From contig NZ_CP073714.1 of the NCBI RefSeq assembly GCF_023101145.1, forward strand, positions 2,914,001 to 2,978,000: a stretch of DNA of 64,000 nucleotides, written 5' to 3'. Positions 1 to 8,573 of the stretch are shown piece by piece; position 1 is the first letter of the stretch; the number at the start of each line of letters is the position of its first letter. The position numbers and the translations under genes are program-made. The notes beneath the pieces were generated by a model. The model was not told where the DNA came from and did no database searches. It worked only from the letters and a program-made list of their open reading frames with translations. The stretch is from Paenibacillus pabuli (GTDB lineage: Bacteria; Bacillota; Bacilli; Paenibacillales; Paenibacillaceae).

Positions 1-186
1 GACTTGCCAGAAGAGTTGGTTACACAGCTGCGTGATCTTATGGTGGATTACGATATGAAAAACCCTAAATTCCTCGAAAGTGTAGGGGCAGCCCGTTTTG
101 TAGAAGGCAATGACAGTGATTTTGATCCCATCCGGGAAGTCGCCAAAGCACTGGATATGTCCCCAGAAGAACTGCTGAAGAAGTAG
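1..186 (+). CDS. phnD: Phosphonate-type ABC transporter substrate-binding protein, C-terminal fragment
   Basis: The reading frame is open from the first base and ends at a TAG at 184-186, so only about the last 61 residues of a longer protein are present. The tail (a VGAARFVEG segment followed by an acidic helix) resembles the C-terminus of PhnD-like periplasmic or lipoprotein binding proteins, but the assignment rests mainly on position: phnC follows 32 bases downstream on the same strand, then two phnE permeases. In such systems PhnD captures the phosphonate, phosphite or organophosphate ligand outside the membrane. The ligand cannot be told from this fragment. Confidence 0.75.
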   Translation, partial: DLPEELVTQLRDLMVDYDMKNPKFLESVGAARFVEGNDSDFDPIREVAKALDMSPEELLKK

Positions 187-218
187 GATTCAAACTTGAA
201 AGATAAGGAGGAATTAAT

Positions 219-986
219 ATGACACTTTTACAGGTGGAAGGGTTGTCCAAAGTATATCCCGACGGAACAAAAGCCCTTGATAACTTGAACCTGACGATTA
301 ATGCCGGTGAGTTTGTTGTCGTCATTGGACCGAGCGGCGCCGGGAAGAGCACCTTGCTACGCAGCCTGAACAGAATGATCGAGCCGACAAACGGAAAGAT
401 TCAGTTTAAAGGCAGTGAAACCATGGGCATCAAGGGTAAAAAGCTCCGTGAACTCCGCCGTCATATGGGCATGATCTTTCAGGGATATAATCTGGTCACA
501 CGCGTGTCCGTTCTTAATAATGTGCTGCATGGGCGATTAGGCTACATGAATCCGCTCAAAGGGGCACTGGGCCTCTACTCAAAAGCAGATACAGAAGCAG
601 CCAAGGTCATGCTTCACCGTGTGGGTTTACATGAGCAAATGTACAAGAGGGCAGATGAACTCAGTGGAGGTCAGCAGCAGAGAGTAGGCATTGCACGTGC
701 ACTTTCACAGAAGCCGGATTTGATACTGGCGGATGAACCCATAGCCAGTCTCGACCCTGCTTCCTCAGAAACGATCATGCATTATCTGTATACGATCTGC
801 AAAGAGGAAGGCATTGCCTGTCTGTGCAATCTGCATCAGGTAGATATCGCGAAGAAATACGCAACCCGTATCATCGGCATTCATAAAGGGTTCAAGGTGT
901 TTGATGGAACACCTGACGAACTGACGGAAGACATGATCCGGCTCATTTACAACCAGACCAATCCCAAAGTGAAGGAGACAGCCTGA
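219..986 (+). CDS. phnC: Phosphonate ABC transporter ATP-binding protein
   Basis: This 255-residue ATPase would power uptake through the two adjacent PhnE-type permeases. Walker A (GPSGAGKST) lies at residues 37-45, the ABC signature LSGGQQQR at 148-155 and Walker B (LILADEP) at 168-174. The insertion between Walker A and the signature and the spacing to phnE are as in PhnC proteins. The start is ATG 219 with an AAGGAGG site about 8 bases upstream. The stop is one base before the next start, so phnC and the first permease are tightly coupled. The ligand class (phosphonate, phosphite or organophosphate) is inferred from family only. Confidence 0.95.
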   Translation: MTLLQVEGLSKVYPDGTKALDNLNLTINAGEFVVVIGPSGAGKSTLLRSLNRMIEPTNGKIQFKGSETMGIKGKKLRELRRHMGMIFQGYNLVTRVSVLNNVLHGRLGYMNPLKGALGLYSKADTEAAKVMLHRVGLHEQMYKRADELSGGQQQRVGIARALSQKPDLILADEPIASLDPASSETIMHYLYTICKEEGIACLCNLHQVDIAKKYATRIIGIHKGFKVFDGTPDELTEDMIRLIYNQTNPKVKETA

Positions 987-987
987 C

Positions 988-1779
988 ATGAATGCGGCTC
1001 AGTTGCAATCTGCCCGAAAAATGAAACGCACCCAGACGATATTGTTCTTTATCGTGCTGTTGGCTCTCATCATCTGGTCTTCCATCGGCGCAGAGTTTTC
1101 ATTAGGAGCTTTGTTCGCAGGGGTAGGGGAGAGCTTCCGATTTATCATTTTTGATTTTCTTCCACCTGATCTTTCTTCGCTTTCCCAGCTCATTGAACCT
1201 GCACTGCAGACCCTTTATATGAGTGTGGTAGCGATGGTCATTGGGTCGATTGCAGCAGGGATGCTATCCTTTTTAGCCGCAGCAACAACAAGCCCGCACC
1301 CTTACCTTCAGGTATTTGTTCGTGCAGCTACATCGCTGTTTCGTAACATTCCGGTCATTATCTGGACGATACTGCTTGTTGCAGCGTTTGGACTGGGTGC
1401 TGTAGTCGGTACAATGTCGCTGATCCTGATCTCGATCGGTATGCTGACGCGTTCCTTTGCCGAGGTGCTTGAAGAGATTGACATGGGGCAGGTGGAAGCG
1501 GTTCGTGCTACCGGCGGAAGTTATTTTCAAGTGTTGTCCCAAGCCGTATTTCCACAATTCCTTCCCGGGTTTATCGGCTGGAGCTTATACAACTTCGAAA
1601 TCAACGTACGCGCATCCACGATTGTAGGCATGGTTGGAGGCGGTGGCCTCGGCTTTATCCTGCAATCCAAACTGAAGTTGTTTCAGTATCAGGAAGCCAG
1701 CATGGCCGTGCTGCTTGTACTTGTTATCGTTCTTGTTGTGGAAACGATCACCAATCGTGTAAGGGAGCGAATCATATGA
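988..1779 (+). CDS. phnE: Phosphonate ABC transporter permease, first PhnE
   Basis: A 263-residue integral membrane protein with about six hydrophobic segments, the first at residues 16-36. The EAA-type cytoplasmic loop that contacts the ATPase is visible around residues 155-175 (EEIDMGQVEAVRATGG). The C-terminal GMVGGGGLGFILQSKL region is typical of PhnE. The gene follows phnC by one base and overlaps the second permease by four bases (ATGA), so the three proteins are probably made from one mRNA as a heterodimeric permease plus ATPase. Confidence 0.93.
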   Translation: MNAAQLQSARKMKRTQTILFFIVLLALIIWSSIGAEFSLGALFAGVGESFRFIIFDFLPPDLSSLSQLIEPALQTLYMSVVAMVIGSIAAGMLSFLAAATTSPHPYLQVFVRAATSLFRNIPVIIWTILLVAAFGLGAVVGTMSLILISIGMLTRSFAEVLEEIDMGQVEAVRATGGSYFQVLSQAVFPQFLPGFIGWSLYNFEINVRASTIVGMVGGGGLGFILQSKLKLFQYQEASMAVLLVLVIVLVVETITNRVRERII

Positions 1780-2615
1780 GTATGCAAATGAACGAAGTGA
1801 AGCCATCTTTTACACTGCATACTTCCATGCCAGAGCCTCCCAAGCCGAAAAGGAACAAGCTGTTAGTCATCGGTCTGCCGCTTATTGCTGTGCTTTTTGT
1901 GTTCAGTCTCGTTCAGCTGCAGTTCGACTATTCCAAGATTGCCCAAGGCTTTACGAAACTCGGCGGTTACATGGGAACCATGTTTCCACCTGATTTCTCA
2001 GCCTGGCGTCATGTGCTGCTCGCTGCTGTGGAATCATTGCAAGTTGCCATTCTGGGATCGGTGCTCGGGATCGTCGCAGCATTCTTTCTCTCCTTTTTGG
2101 CCGCTAGCAATTTGACCCCTCATCCGTTCGTCGCTTGGATCATTCGAAGCGCTGCTTCCTTGCTTCGTGCGATTCCTACAATCGTGTGGGCCCTCATCTT
2201 TATCGTGTCTGTTGGTCTTGGACCGCTTCCCGGTGTGCTTGCGATTGCCGTCTCTGCGGCAGGTATGCTTGTCAAAGTATTTGCCCAGTCACTGGAGGAA
2301 ATCGACAAGGGCGTACTCGAAGCGATGCAGTCTACGGGTGCCAGCTGGCTGCAGATTGTCATGCAGGGTATTCTGCCTACAGTGAAGACAGCCTTTATCG
2401 CCTGGTGTGTGCTGCAGCTGGAAGGCGGCATTGCCGAATCCACAATTCTTGGTGCGGTTGGCGCGGGAGGTATTGGATATGAGATGACTCATGCCATGAA
2501 ATCCTATAACTTTGCGGCGGCTTTGTTTGTCGGATTGGTCGTTTTCGCCATGGTATTCAGCGTGGAGTTTGTGGCAAACCGATACAAAATGAAGCTTAAA
2601 ACACGTCAGAACTAA
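1776..2615 (+). CDS. phnE: Phosphonate ABC transporter permease, second PhnE
   Basis: A 279-residue paralogue of the preceding permease. It has a proline-rich cytoplasmic N-terminus (residues 1-30), a first membrane segment near 31-47 and the same EAA loop (EEIDKGVLEAMQSTGASW). The glycine-rich AVGAGGIGYEM segment near the end matches the equivalent part of the first PhnE. ATG 1776 overlaps the upstream stop by four bases, which suggests translational coupling. Two different PhnE proteins in one operon imply a heterodimeric channel, as in other PhnCDE1E2 systems. Confidence 0.93.
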   Translation: MSMQMNEVKPSFTLHTSMPEPPKPKRNKLLVIGLPLIAVLFVFSLVQLQFDYSKIAQGFTKLGGYMGTMFPPDFSAWRHVLLAAVESLQVAILGSVLGIVAAFFLSFLAASNLTPHPFVAWIIRSAASLLRAIPTIVWALIFIVSVGLGPLPGVLAIAVSAAGMLVKVFAQSLEEIDKGVLEAMQSTGASWLQIVMQGILPTVKTAFIAWCVLQLEGGIAESTILGAVGAGGIGYEMTHAMKSYNFAAALFVGLVVFAMVFSVEFVANRYKMKLKTRQN

Positions 2616-2660
2616 TCCATCCAAATTCATGATGATAAAATCACTTCGAGGAGGAATATC

Positions 2661-3665
2661 ATGTCAACATCTAATTCACTTTTGAAACAAGGCCCTCAGG
2701 TTCGGGCTAAGTACAGCGATAATAACGGAATTACGTTAACCTGGAATATGGCAGAGACCATGGGGGCGGAGGCAGTTTACCATTCTGTGAGTCCTGAATT
2801 TATGGAATCCGGCAGCACGCTGCTAGATATACAGATTAATCCGGCAGGAGCGGTATTTACGAGAACGCTATCTCCTGGCCGCAACTATTATCATGTGAAG
2901 TTCACGAATGGTTCGGTGACTACCATTAACGATCGCATGATCTACACGGATGGCGTAATTAATTTCCGGGATATGGGCGGTTATCTTACAGAAGATGGTC
3001 GTACGACCCGATGGGGCATGCTGCTGCGATCTGCTGATCTGCATGAGCTTAGTGAGCAGGACTTGCAAACGGCAGCCGCGCTCGGTATTGACTGGATTTG
3101 TGATCTGCGCAGCGATTTTGAAGTAGCCAGCCGTCCAAGCCCAGCCATTGGTCATGCGATCAATACGAACATCCCCTTTATGGCGGAAGCAAGTCCGGAG
3201 GAAATGCAAAAGATCGGACATGATCTGCATGCAGGCTACAAAGCCATGATTTTAAATACGGACAAATGTGCACTTATCCTAAATGAACTATTAAAAGAAG
3301 AGCGGGATACCTCCTTATTCCACTGTGCCGCTGGTAAAGACCGGACCGGAGTTGTATGTGCATTGATTCTTCTTACCTTGGGGGTTCCACGTGACGTGGT
3401 TATTGAAGACTATGAGCTGACGAATCTCGCGGTGGACGGACTCATGCAGCGTTTCCTCGCTGGTGGCAACAAGGATTATCAAAAATATATGGATCAAATG
3501 CCTGAACTAAAGGGATCAATTCCGGAAATGATGAAAGCAGCCTTTATACAAGCTGCACTCGAAGCAATCGACGAGAACTACGGGTCTTTCGAGCAGTATC
3601 TTACAGAGGGACTAGGCATTAGCGCAGAGCAAAGGACGACTCTTCAGAATAAATATCTGGCTTAA
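2661..3665 (+). CDS. Tyrosine-protein phosphatase family protein (IphP-like)
   Basis: A 334-residue protein whose second half carries the cysteine phosphatase loop HCAAGKDRTG at residues 221-230 (nucleophile Cys222, Arg228). Upstream are the family motifs NFRDMGGY (101-108) and DLRSDFE (148-154). Residues 1-95 look like a small beta-rich domain of unknown role. There is no signal peptide, so it should act in the cytoplasm. It lies 45 bases behind the second phnE with its own GAGGAGGAA site and before a hairpin terminator, so it is probably the last gene of the phn operon. I infer, without proof, that it dephosphorylates or hydrolyses the imported organophosphorus compound rather than a protein. 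Confidence 0.88.
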   Translation: MSTSNSLLKQGPQVRAKYSDNNGITLTWNMAETMGAEAVYHSVSPEFMESGSTLLDIQINPAGAVFTRTLSPGRNYYHVKFTNGSVTTINDRMIYTDGVINFRDMGGYLTEDGRTTRWGMLLRSADLHELSEQDLQTAAALGIDWICDLRSDFEVASRPSPAIGHAINTNIPFMAEASPEEMQKIGHDLHAGYKAMILNTDKCALILNELLKEERDTSLFHCAAGKDRTGVVCALILLTLGVPRDVVIEDYELTNLAVDGLMQRFLAGGNKDYQKYMDQMPELKGSIPEMMKAAFIQAALEAIDENYGSFEQYLTEGLGISAEQRTTLQNKYLA

Positions 3666-3671
3666 AAAAAT

Positions 3672-3706
3672 GGAGTCCAGACACTGGAATACAGTGCTCG
3701 GACTCC
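3672..3706 (+). terminator. Hairpin terminator of the phn operon
   Basis: GGAGTCC pairs with GGACTCC, with an inner CACTG/CAGTG stem. A short mixed T-rich tail follows. Confidence 0.7.
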
Positions 3707-3723
3707 TTCTTGCCTCAGTCTGG

Positions 3724-3753
3724 TTGCGTAACTTCTTCTAGGACTGGTAATAT
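3724..3753 (+). promoter_or_regulatory. Probable promoter of the GntR gene
   Basis: TTGCGT at 3724-3729 and TAATAT at 3748-3753 are 18 bases apart, with a TG just before the -10. Transcription would start near 3760. That rules out a GTG codon at 3757 and supports the downstream start of the regulator. Confidence 0.45.
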
Positions 3754-3822
3754 AGGGTGAAATGTGTAGATCGCGTTAAAATTCAAATGAAGTCCTTATC
3801 AATGGGAGAAAGGGATTATGAT

Positions 3823-4476
3823 ATGAACAAAATATCGCTTGTCGATACAGCATACATGATGCTGCGTGAGCGAATGGTTAGCGGAGAATTGATGCCTGAA
3901 ACCCTGCTATCAGAGAACGAATTGGCGGAGGAGTATCAAATGAGCCGCACACCAATCCGTCATGCCATTGCTCGTCTTGAATCAGAAGGCTATGTGACTT
4001 CTCTCAAAAATCGTGGTGTATTGGTCAAGGATGTAGGCGGGAAGGAATTTCTCGATCTGATCGAACAGATTCAATCCATGCTTTTTTACTGTTTCGAAAT
4101 GATGAAAAATCCGAACAGAGAGATCTATTTAGATCTTGAATCGCTTGCAGCTCATGTTGAGGTTCAGCGAACCGCCGAGAAAAGGAATGACTATGCCTTA
4201 TACACCGAACATCATTTTCTTTTTATGCGGGAGATTGTTGGATCCCTGAACAATGGCGTAATGCTAAACACATTTGACTCATTTCGGGATAAACTTTACA
4301 TGTATTCCATCGTCCGCTTCAAGCGAACTCCGCATATCAAGCACTATAATGCGATCGGAATTAATCGGGATACGCTGCAAGCATTATCCAGCCATGATTA
4401 TAAGGCAGCTCAAAAGGTTGTATTATCCCTCATTCCGATAACCAGAGAACGCATGCTGGCCACAGGGCAATTTTAA
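3823..4476 (+). CDS. GntR family transcriptional regulator
   Basis: A 217-residue one-component regulator. Residues 1-70 form a winged helix with the GntR signature LSENELAEEYQMSRTPIRHAI and the wing GYVTSLKNRGVLV. The rest is helical and resembles the FCD-type effector domain, though shorter and without clearly aligned metal-binding histidines. ATG 3823 is chosen because GGAGAAAGG lies about 10 bases upstream and a promoter sits at 3724-3753; in-frame ATGs at 3790 and 3802 are possible. Same strand and adjacency make it the likely controller of the phn operon, but this is inference. Confidence 0.88.
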   Translation: MNKISLVDTAYMMLRERMVSGELMPETLLSENELAEEYQMSRTPIRHAIARLESEGYVTSLKNRGVLVKDVGGKEFLDLIEQIQSMLFYCFEMMKNPNREIYLDLESLAAHVEVQRTAEKRNDYALYTEHHFLFMREIVGSLNNGVMLNTFDSFRDKLYMYSIVRFKRTPHIKHYNAIGINRDTLQALSSHDYKAAQKVVLSLIPITRERMLATGQF

Positions 4477-4637
4477 CTTCCTTCCGCCGTCAGAGAAGTT
4501 CATTCTCTCCGTTCGCTAATAAGGTTATAACGAGGAAAGGACTGCCTGCAAAGGTGGCCTTTTTTGAAAGTCGGGGATATCCATGAGTTTTCAAGTACAC
4601 ATAGCTCAAATATGATGAAATCGTGAGGACCTAAAAT

Positions 4638-5084
4638 ATGAATAATCCTGCCCATTATAACGATGAATTGAAAATTGTATTTGAAGATCATGAGGAGGAT
4701 TACCATGCTGTCTGTAGCAATCTGTATCAATACAATTTAAGAGAAACAAATGGTCTGTTAAAGAAACCTGGAAAAAGCATCAATTTATTTCTAAGGAATA
4801 AGACAGGCAAAGCCGTAGGTGGGATCTTCTGTGCTACGTACTGCTATACTTTATATATTGATAACTTCTGGATTGATGAAGAATATAGAGGAAATGGGTA
4901 TGGGGAATCATTAATCGTGCAAGCAGAGAGCATTGCTGTTAGTGAGGGCTGCAAACTTTCACACACAAGTACATTTTCTTATCAGTCTCCTGAATTTTAC
5001 AAGAAGATGGGTTATGAAGTGTTTGGAATGATAGATGAATACCCGGAAGGGATTATTCAGTATTTCTTGAAGAAAAGATTGTAG
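4638..5084 (+). CDS. GNAT family N-acetyltransferase
   Basis: A 148-residue protein with the acetyl-CoA pyrophosphate-binding motif RGNGYG at residues 84-89, preceded by the beta-strand NFWIDEEY and followed by an alpha-helix. The C-terminal FYKKMGYEVFGM segment is the usual GNAT beta6-beta7 end. The acceptor substrate cannot be read from sequence. It begins a run of short AT-rich same-strand genes. Between it and the GntR gene there is only a weak hairpin (4539-4560) followed by a T run. Confidence 0.85.
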   Translation: MNNPAHYNDELKIVFEDHEEDYHAVCSNLYQYNLRETNGLLKKPGKSINLFLRNKTGKAVGGIFCATYCYTLYIDNFWIDEEYRGNGYGESLIVQAESIAVSEGCKLSHTSTFSYQSPEFYKKMGYEVFGMIDEYPEGIIQYFLKKRL

Positions 5085-5137
5085 ACTTACATAGGAATCT
5101 CAGGAACATTATATAACATCTAAAAAGGAGAAATGAT

Positions 5138-5773
5138 ATGACTGTCGTTGGAATCTTAGGGACGATTCATAACCAACAATTAAGAGAAAAGTATGGGGCT
5201 ACTCTTACCCTGTATAGAGATCTGATTACAGAATTCAACCCGGATATCATCTGTGGTGAAGTGCATCCCCTGAGTTGGAAGAAGTATATCAAGGATAAAC
5301 AGGATAAGGGATATTGGGGGGAGCCAGCCAGTGAGTATTGGGAGCTTATCTTTCCATTATGCGAAGAACGAAATATAGAGTTTGTGCCCATCGACTGGTT
5401 TGAATTAGATGTCTGGAATGATTTTGATCCTTTTAACGGCTTCTCAGAAGAGCAGCGTATAGCGCTCGAGAAGATCGATGATGAATGGTTTGCTAAACAA
5501 ATGAATACACATGATGTTGGATCGATTCCCTTTAATTCGGATGCGTTTGATACGATGACCAAACAAAAATATGAATGGCTGGATCAAATTAATCCAAAAG
5601 CAAATAACTTTAGATGGATTGTACGAAATCAGATTATGATTCAACGTGTGAAGAACACATATCATTCGAATCCGGGTAAGAAAATTCTATGTGTTGTGGG
5701 AGCGGATCATAATTATATTTTCAAAGAGGAATTGAGTAATGAACCTATTGAATTGATATATCCATTACGGTAG
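5138..5773 (+). CDS. TraB/TIKI/EreA-like superfamily protein, function unknown
   Basis: A 211-residue cytoplasmic protein. It has a GTIH motif at residues 8-11, a GEVH motif at 40-43 and a GADH motif at 188-191. That pattern of conserved Gly/His near the start, Glu/His after one helix and His near the end resembles the TraB, TIKI, ChaN and erythromycin-esterase group of metal-dependent or esterase-like folds. I cannot name the family with certainty. A good GGAG site precedes ATG 5138. It lies between two GNAT genes, suggesting a small-molecule modification or resistance role, but nothing shows the substrate. Confidence 0.7.
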   Translation: MTVVGILGTIHNQQLREKYGATLTLYRDLITEFNPDIICGEVHPLSWKKYIKDKQDKGYWGEPASEYWELIFPLCEERNIEFVPIDWFELDVWNDFDPFNGFSEEQRIALEKIDDEWFAKQMNTHDVGSIPFNSDAFDTMTKQKYEWLDQINPKANNFRWIVRNQIMIQRVKNTYHSNPGKKILCVVGADHNYIFKEELSNEPIELIYPLR

Positions 5774-5811
5774 TTCAATGAATAGACTATTACCTTTAGG
5801 AGGTTTATGCC

Positions 5812-6312
5812 ATGATCAGGTTGTGCAACAGCATGGACACGGATGCCATGGTTGAAATCATTAATGATGCAGCAAAGGCCTACCAGGGTGTAATTCCTGT
5901 GGATCGCTATCATGAACCCTATATGCCATTGGAAGAATTGAATCAGGAAATCCGTGATGGCGTCGTCTTCTGGGGCTTTGAAGAAAATAATAGATTATGG
6001 GGCGTTATGGGAATTCAGGATAAAGGTGATGTTGCTTTAATCAGGCACGCATATGTAAGGACTCATCAACGGGGGAGTGGAATAGGCACCAAGCTGTTGG
6101 CTCATCTGGTGGCATCAACCGATAAACCGATATTAATAGGAACCTGGGATTCCGCAGAATGGGCTATCAAATTTTATTTGAAAAATGGCTTTACCCTAGT
6201 TTCGTCGGATGAGAAGAAGCGGTTATTAACTCGATACTGGAACGTCCCCGAAAGACAAATCGAGACCTCTGTCGTTTTATGTGACGAGAAATGGAGCGTT
6301 GTTGGAATGTAG
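5812..6312 (+). CDS. GNAT family N-acetyltransferase
   Basis: A 166-residue acetyltransferase. The acetyl-CoA loop QRGSGIG lies at residues 86-92 after the strand ALIRHAYV, and the C-terminal WAIKFYLKNGFTLVS is the standard GNAT ending. The N-terminal half (DAMVEIINDAAKAYQGVIP) resembles GNATs related to phosphinothricin-type acetyltransferases, but the acceptor is unknown. An AGGAGG site precedes ATG 5812. It is not a close copy of the GNAT at 4638. Confidence 0.87.
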   Translation: MIRLCNSMDTDAMVEIINDAAKAYQGVIPVDRYHEPYMPLEELNQEIRDGVVFWGFEENNRLWGVMGIQDKGDVALIRHAYVRTHQRGSGIGTKLLAHLVASTDKPILIGTWDSAEWAIKFYLKNGFTLVSSDEKKRLLTRYWNVPERQIETSVVLCDEKWSVVGM

Positions 6313-6361
6313 AACATTTTTTCCGAGGCTTAAGAATCACTAAATGATGAGAGGTGTTTGT

Positions 6362-6880
6362 ATGCTTTATCATTTTAGCGAGGTTTCAGATATCCAAGTT
6401 TTTATTCCAAAAGAGAAACAAAATAGAGCTGAATTTCCTGCAGTGGTGTGGGCTATTGATGAAGAGCATGAATATTCATATTACTTTCCAAGAGATTGCC
6501 CGAGAATCATTTGCAAAAAGACAGACACGATAAGTGTTGAGAATAAGGAGAAGTTTTTCAAACATTCTAATGCAGAACTCATCGTTACGGTTGAAAGTTC
6601 ATGGTATCCGAGGATTATGAATCAGATCTTATACAGGTACCATTTCGATGACACCCATTTTGAACTCTTTGATCCAACGGCGGGCTACTACATTTCTGAT
6701 CAGGTTACCAAGCCTCTACAAATAGACCGCATGGATGGTTTAATGGAGAGATTATTTAAGAAAGGAATAGAACTCCGATTTACTCCAAATCTGTATCCAC
6801 TGAGAGAGGCGATACTTACATCGGATTTCAAAGAATTTGGAATACATAGATTTAATAATGCAACGAAAGTTTTAGAGTGA
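6362..6880 (+). CDS. DUF6886-like hypothetical protein
   Basis: A 172-residue protein that I recall as the DUF6886 type: it begins MLYHFSEVSDIQVFIPK, followed by VVWAIDEEHEYSYYFPRDCPRI at 28-50. The name is from memory and unverified. There is no signal peptide or membrane segment. ATG 6362 is chosen because AGAGGTG ends about 6 bases upstream. The stop overlaps the start of the next gene, so the two are probably co-translated. The opening motif is reminiscent of ADP-ribosyltransferase-like or RNA phosphotransferase-like folds, but that is speculation. Confidence 0.7.
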   Translation: MLYHFSEVSDIQVFIPKEKQNRAEFPAVVWAIDEEHEYSYYFPRDCPRIICKKTDTISVENKEKFFKHSNAELIVTVESSWYPRIMNQILYRYHFDDTHFELFDPTAGYYISDQVTKPLQIDRMDGLMERLFKKGIELRFTPNLYPLREAILTSDFKEFGIHRFNNATKVLE

Positions 6881-7686
6881 ACTTGAGTAGCATAGGGGGG
6901 ATTTCTATACAGTATCCAATAGTAGTATTAGATTTGGATGGAACATTACTCAACACAGATAAACAAATTTCGAAACGAAATTATGAGGCAATGGTGACAT
7001 GCTCTAAACAAGGGATCAGATTTATTTATGCTACAGCACGTCCACCAAGAGCAGTAAGGTTGCTTTTACCTGAGGAACTGCTCCATAGAGGTTCTTTTAT
7101 ATATTACAATGGAGCCTATATCCACTGCAATTACACTGGTATTCAACAATATGAACACATAGACCCTGCGATCACTGCTGAATTAATAAATTATGGCATG
7201 GAGATTAACAATGAACTGGGTTTAAGCCTTGAAGTGGAGGATCAATGGATTAGTTTAAAAGAATATGACTATAGAACGCTTATGAGAGTCAAAGAAAACC
7301 CTACTATAAAATCATTAGAAGAGCTCAAAGGTATTGCTGCAACAAAAATACTATTTACGGGATTCAAGGATATAGATCTTCTCAGAGAGAAGTTCGCATC
7401 CAGATTAAATATTTTGGTTACAGACGGTGGTCATCTTGTTCAAATCTCATCAATTAAAGCCTCCAAAGAAAATGCATTGAGAATTTTATGTAAGGCAATG
7501 AAAATAAAACTTGAAGATGTAATGGTTTTTGGTGATGATTTTAATGATATCGGGCTATTTGAAATATGTGGTTGGTCGGTAGCCATGGGTAATGCAATTG
7601 AAGAGTTGAAGATTCTCTCGAAAGAGATCACTGATACGAATGATTCTGACGGAGTTGCGAGAGTGTTGGAACGGATGTTGATTTGA
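6877..7686 (+). CDS. Cof-type HAD-IIB family hydrolase
   Basis: A 269-residue HAD phosphatase. Motif I is DLDGT with Asp19 and Asp21, motif II is near YATARP (about residues 49-54), and motif IV is GDDFND at 219-224. The inserted C2 cap between motifs II and III is typical of the Cof/YidA group, which dephosphorylate sugar phosphates and cofactor intermediates. The start is GTG 6877, overlapping the upstream stop by four bases. No ATG is available near the family N-terminus. It is the last gene of the short-gene run. Confidence 0.88.
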   Translation: MNLSSIGGISIQYPIVVLDLDGTLLNTDKQISKRNYEAMVTCSKQGIRFIYATARPPRAVRLLLPEELLHRGSFIYYNGAYIHCNYTGIQQYEHIDPAITAELINYGMEINNELGLSLEVEDQWISLKEYDYRTLMRVKENPTIKSLEELKGIAATKILFTGFKDIDLLREKFASRLNILVTDGGHLVQISSIKASKENALRILCKAMKIKLEDVMVFGDDFNDIGLFEICGWSVAMGNAIEELKILSKEITDTNDSDGVARVLERMLI

Positions 7687-7867
7687 ATAATTTTGAAATT
7701 TGGGATGCACGATATCAATCCGATCATTCCGATAACGAGATGGATGTACTTGCAATGTTATGGTAGTTATCCGGCTTTTTTTACAATACAGAATCTTCTA
7801 TTTCGTATATAATAGAAATTCATATGAGTCTGTAAAACTACATAACATCGTGAGGTGCACCAATCTT

Positions 7868-8416
7868 ATGCCAACCATCTATGACTTTAGCGTAACCAAA
7901 ACGAGTGGAGAACGTTTCCCGCTCTATCAATACGAAGGAAAACCTGTACTGATCGTGAATACAGCGAGCAAGTGTAAGTACACGCATCAGTTCGACGATA
8001 TGCAGAAGCTTTATGACCGATATAAGGAGCAAGGCCTTCAGATCATTGGTTTCCCGTGTAACCAGTTTGCCGAGCAAGAGCCGGGAAGCAGCGAAGAGGC
8101 GGAGTCCTTTTGTCAGATTAACTATGGCGTGAAATTCCCCATGTTCTCCAAAATGGATGTCAATGGAGAAGCGGCGCATCCGCTGTATGACTTTTTGAAA
8201 AAGTCGGGACCTTTTGCAGGTTTTGACGAGTCAGATGTGCAAGCGAAACTGCTGAAGCTGATGGTGGCGGACAAAGCACCGGAATGGTTGCATGGTGATG
8301 CAATCAAATGGAACTTCACAAAGTTTCTGATTGATGCCGAAGGGAATGTTGTTAAACGTTTTGAACCTGTTGATCCGATCGACGACATCCAGGCGAGTAT
8401 TGAACAGCTGCTGTAA
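7868..8416 (+). CDS. Glutathione peroxidase family thiol peroxidase
   Basis: A 182-residue peroxidase reducing H2O2 or lipid hydroperoxides, probably with a thioredoxin-like donor, because Firmicutes mostly lack glutathione. The peroxidatic Cys36 is in NTASKCKYTHQF, the FPCNQF motif is at 62-67, and WNFTKFLI near residue 143 supplies Trp and Asn. The residue after the active Cys is Lys instead of the usual Gly. ATG 7868 is chosen over upstream codons because GAGGTG lies about 11 bases upstream and homologues begin at this point. A TATAAT at 7808-7813 could be its -10, but no well-spaced -35 is seen. A second family member lies at 59769. Confidence 0.93.
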   Translation: MPTIYDFSVTKTSGERFPLYQYEGKPVLIVNTASKCKYTHQFDDMQKLYDRYKEQGLQIIGFPCNQFAEQEPGSSEEAESFCQINYGVKFPMFSKMDVNGEAAHPLYDFLKKSGPFAGFDESDVQAKLLKLMVADKAPEWLHGDAIKWNFTKFLIDAEGNVVKRFEPVDPIDDIQASIEQLL

Positions 8417-8435
8417 ATTATCTTTCACAATCCAC

Positions 8436-8483
8436 AGGGCCATGACATGTACCGTACAAACTAACGGTTATGTGCATGGCCCT
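8436..8483 (+). terminator. Terminator after the glutathione peroxidase gene
   Basis: AGGGCCATG pairs with CATGGCCCT. Inner ACAT/ATGT and ACCGT/ACGGT stems are visible, and TTATATTT follows. Confidence 0.75.
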
Positions 8484-8573
8484 TTATATTTCAAAGTCTG
8501 TCAAGCACTATCCGACATGATGTGAAACGGGTAAAATGGTAAGAAACCTCTCCAGAACAGGAGGTATTTGAAC

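Noticed and set aside
7780..7813. TTTACA and TATAAT before the glutathione peroxidase gene as a promoter
   Set aside because: The spacer is 22 bases, too long for a standard sigma-A promoter; only the -10 is plausible.
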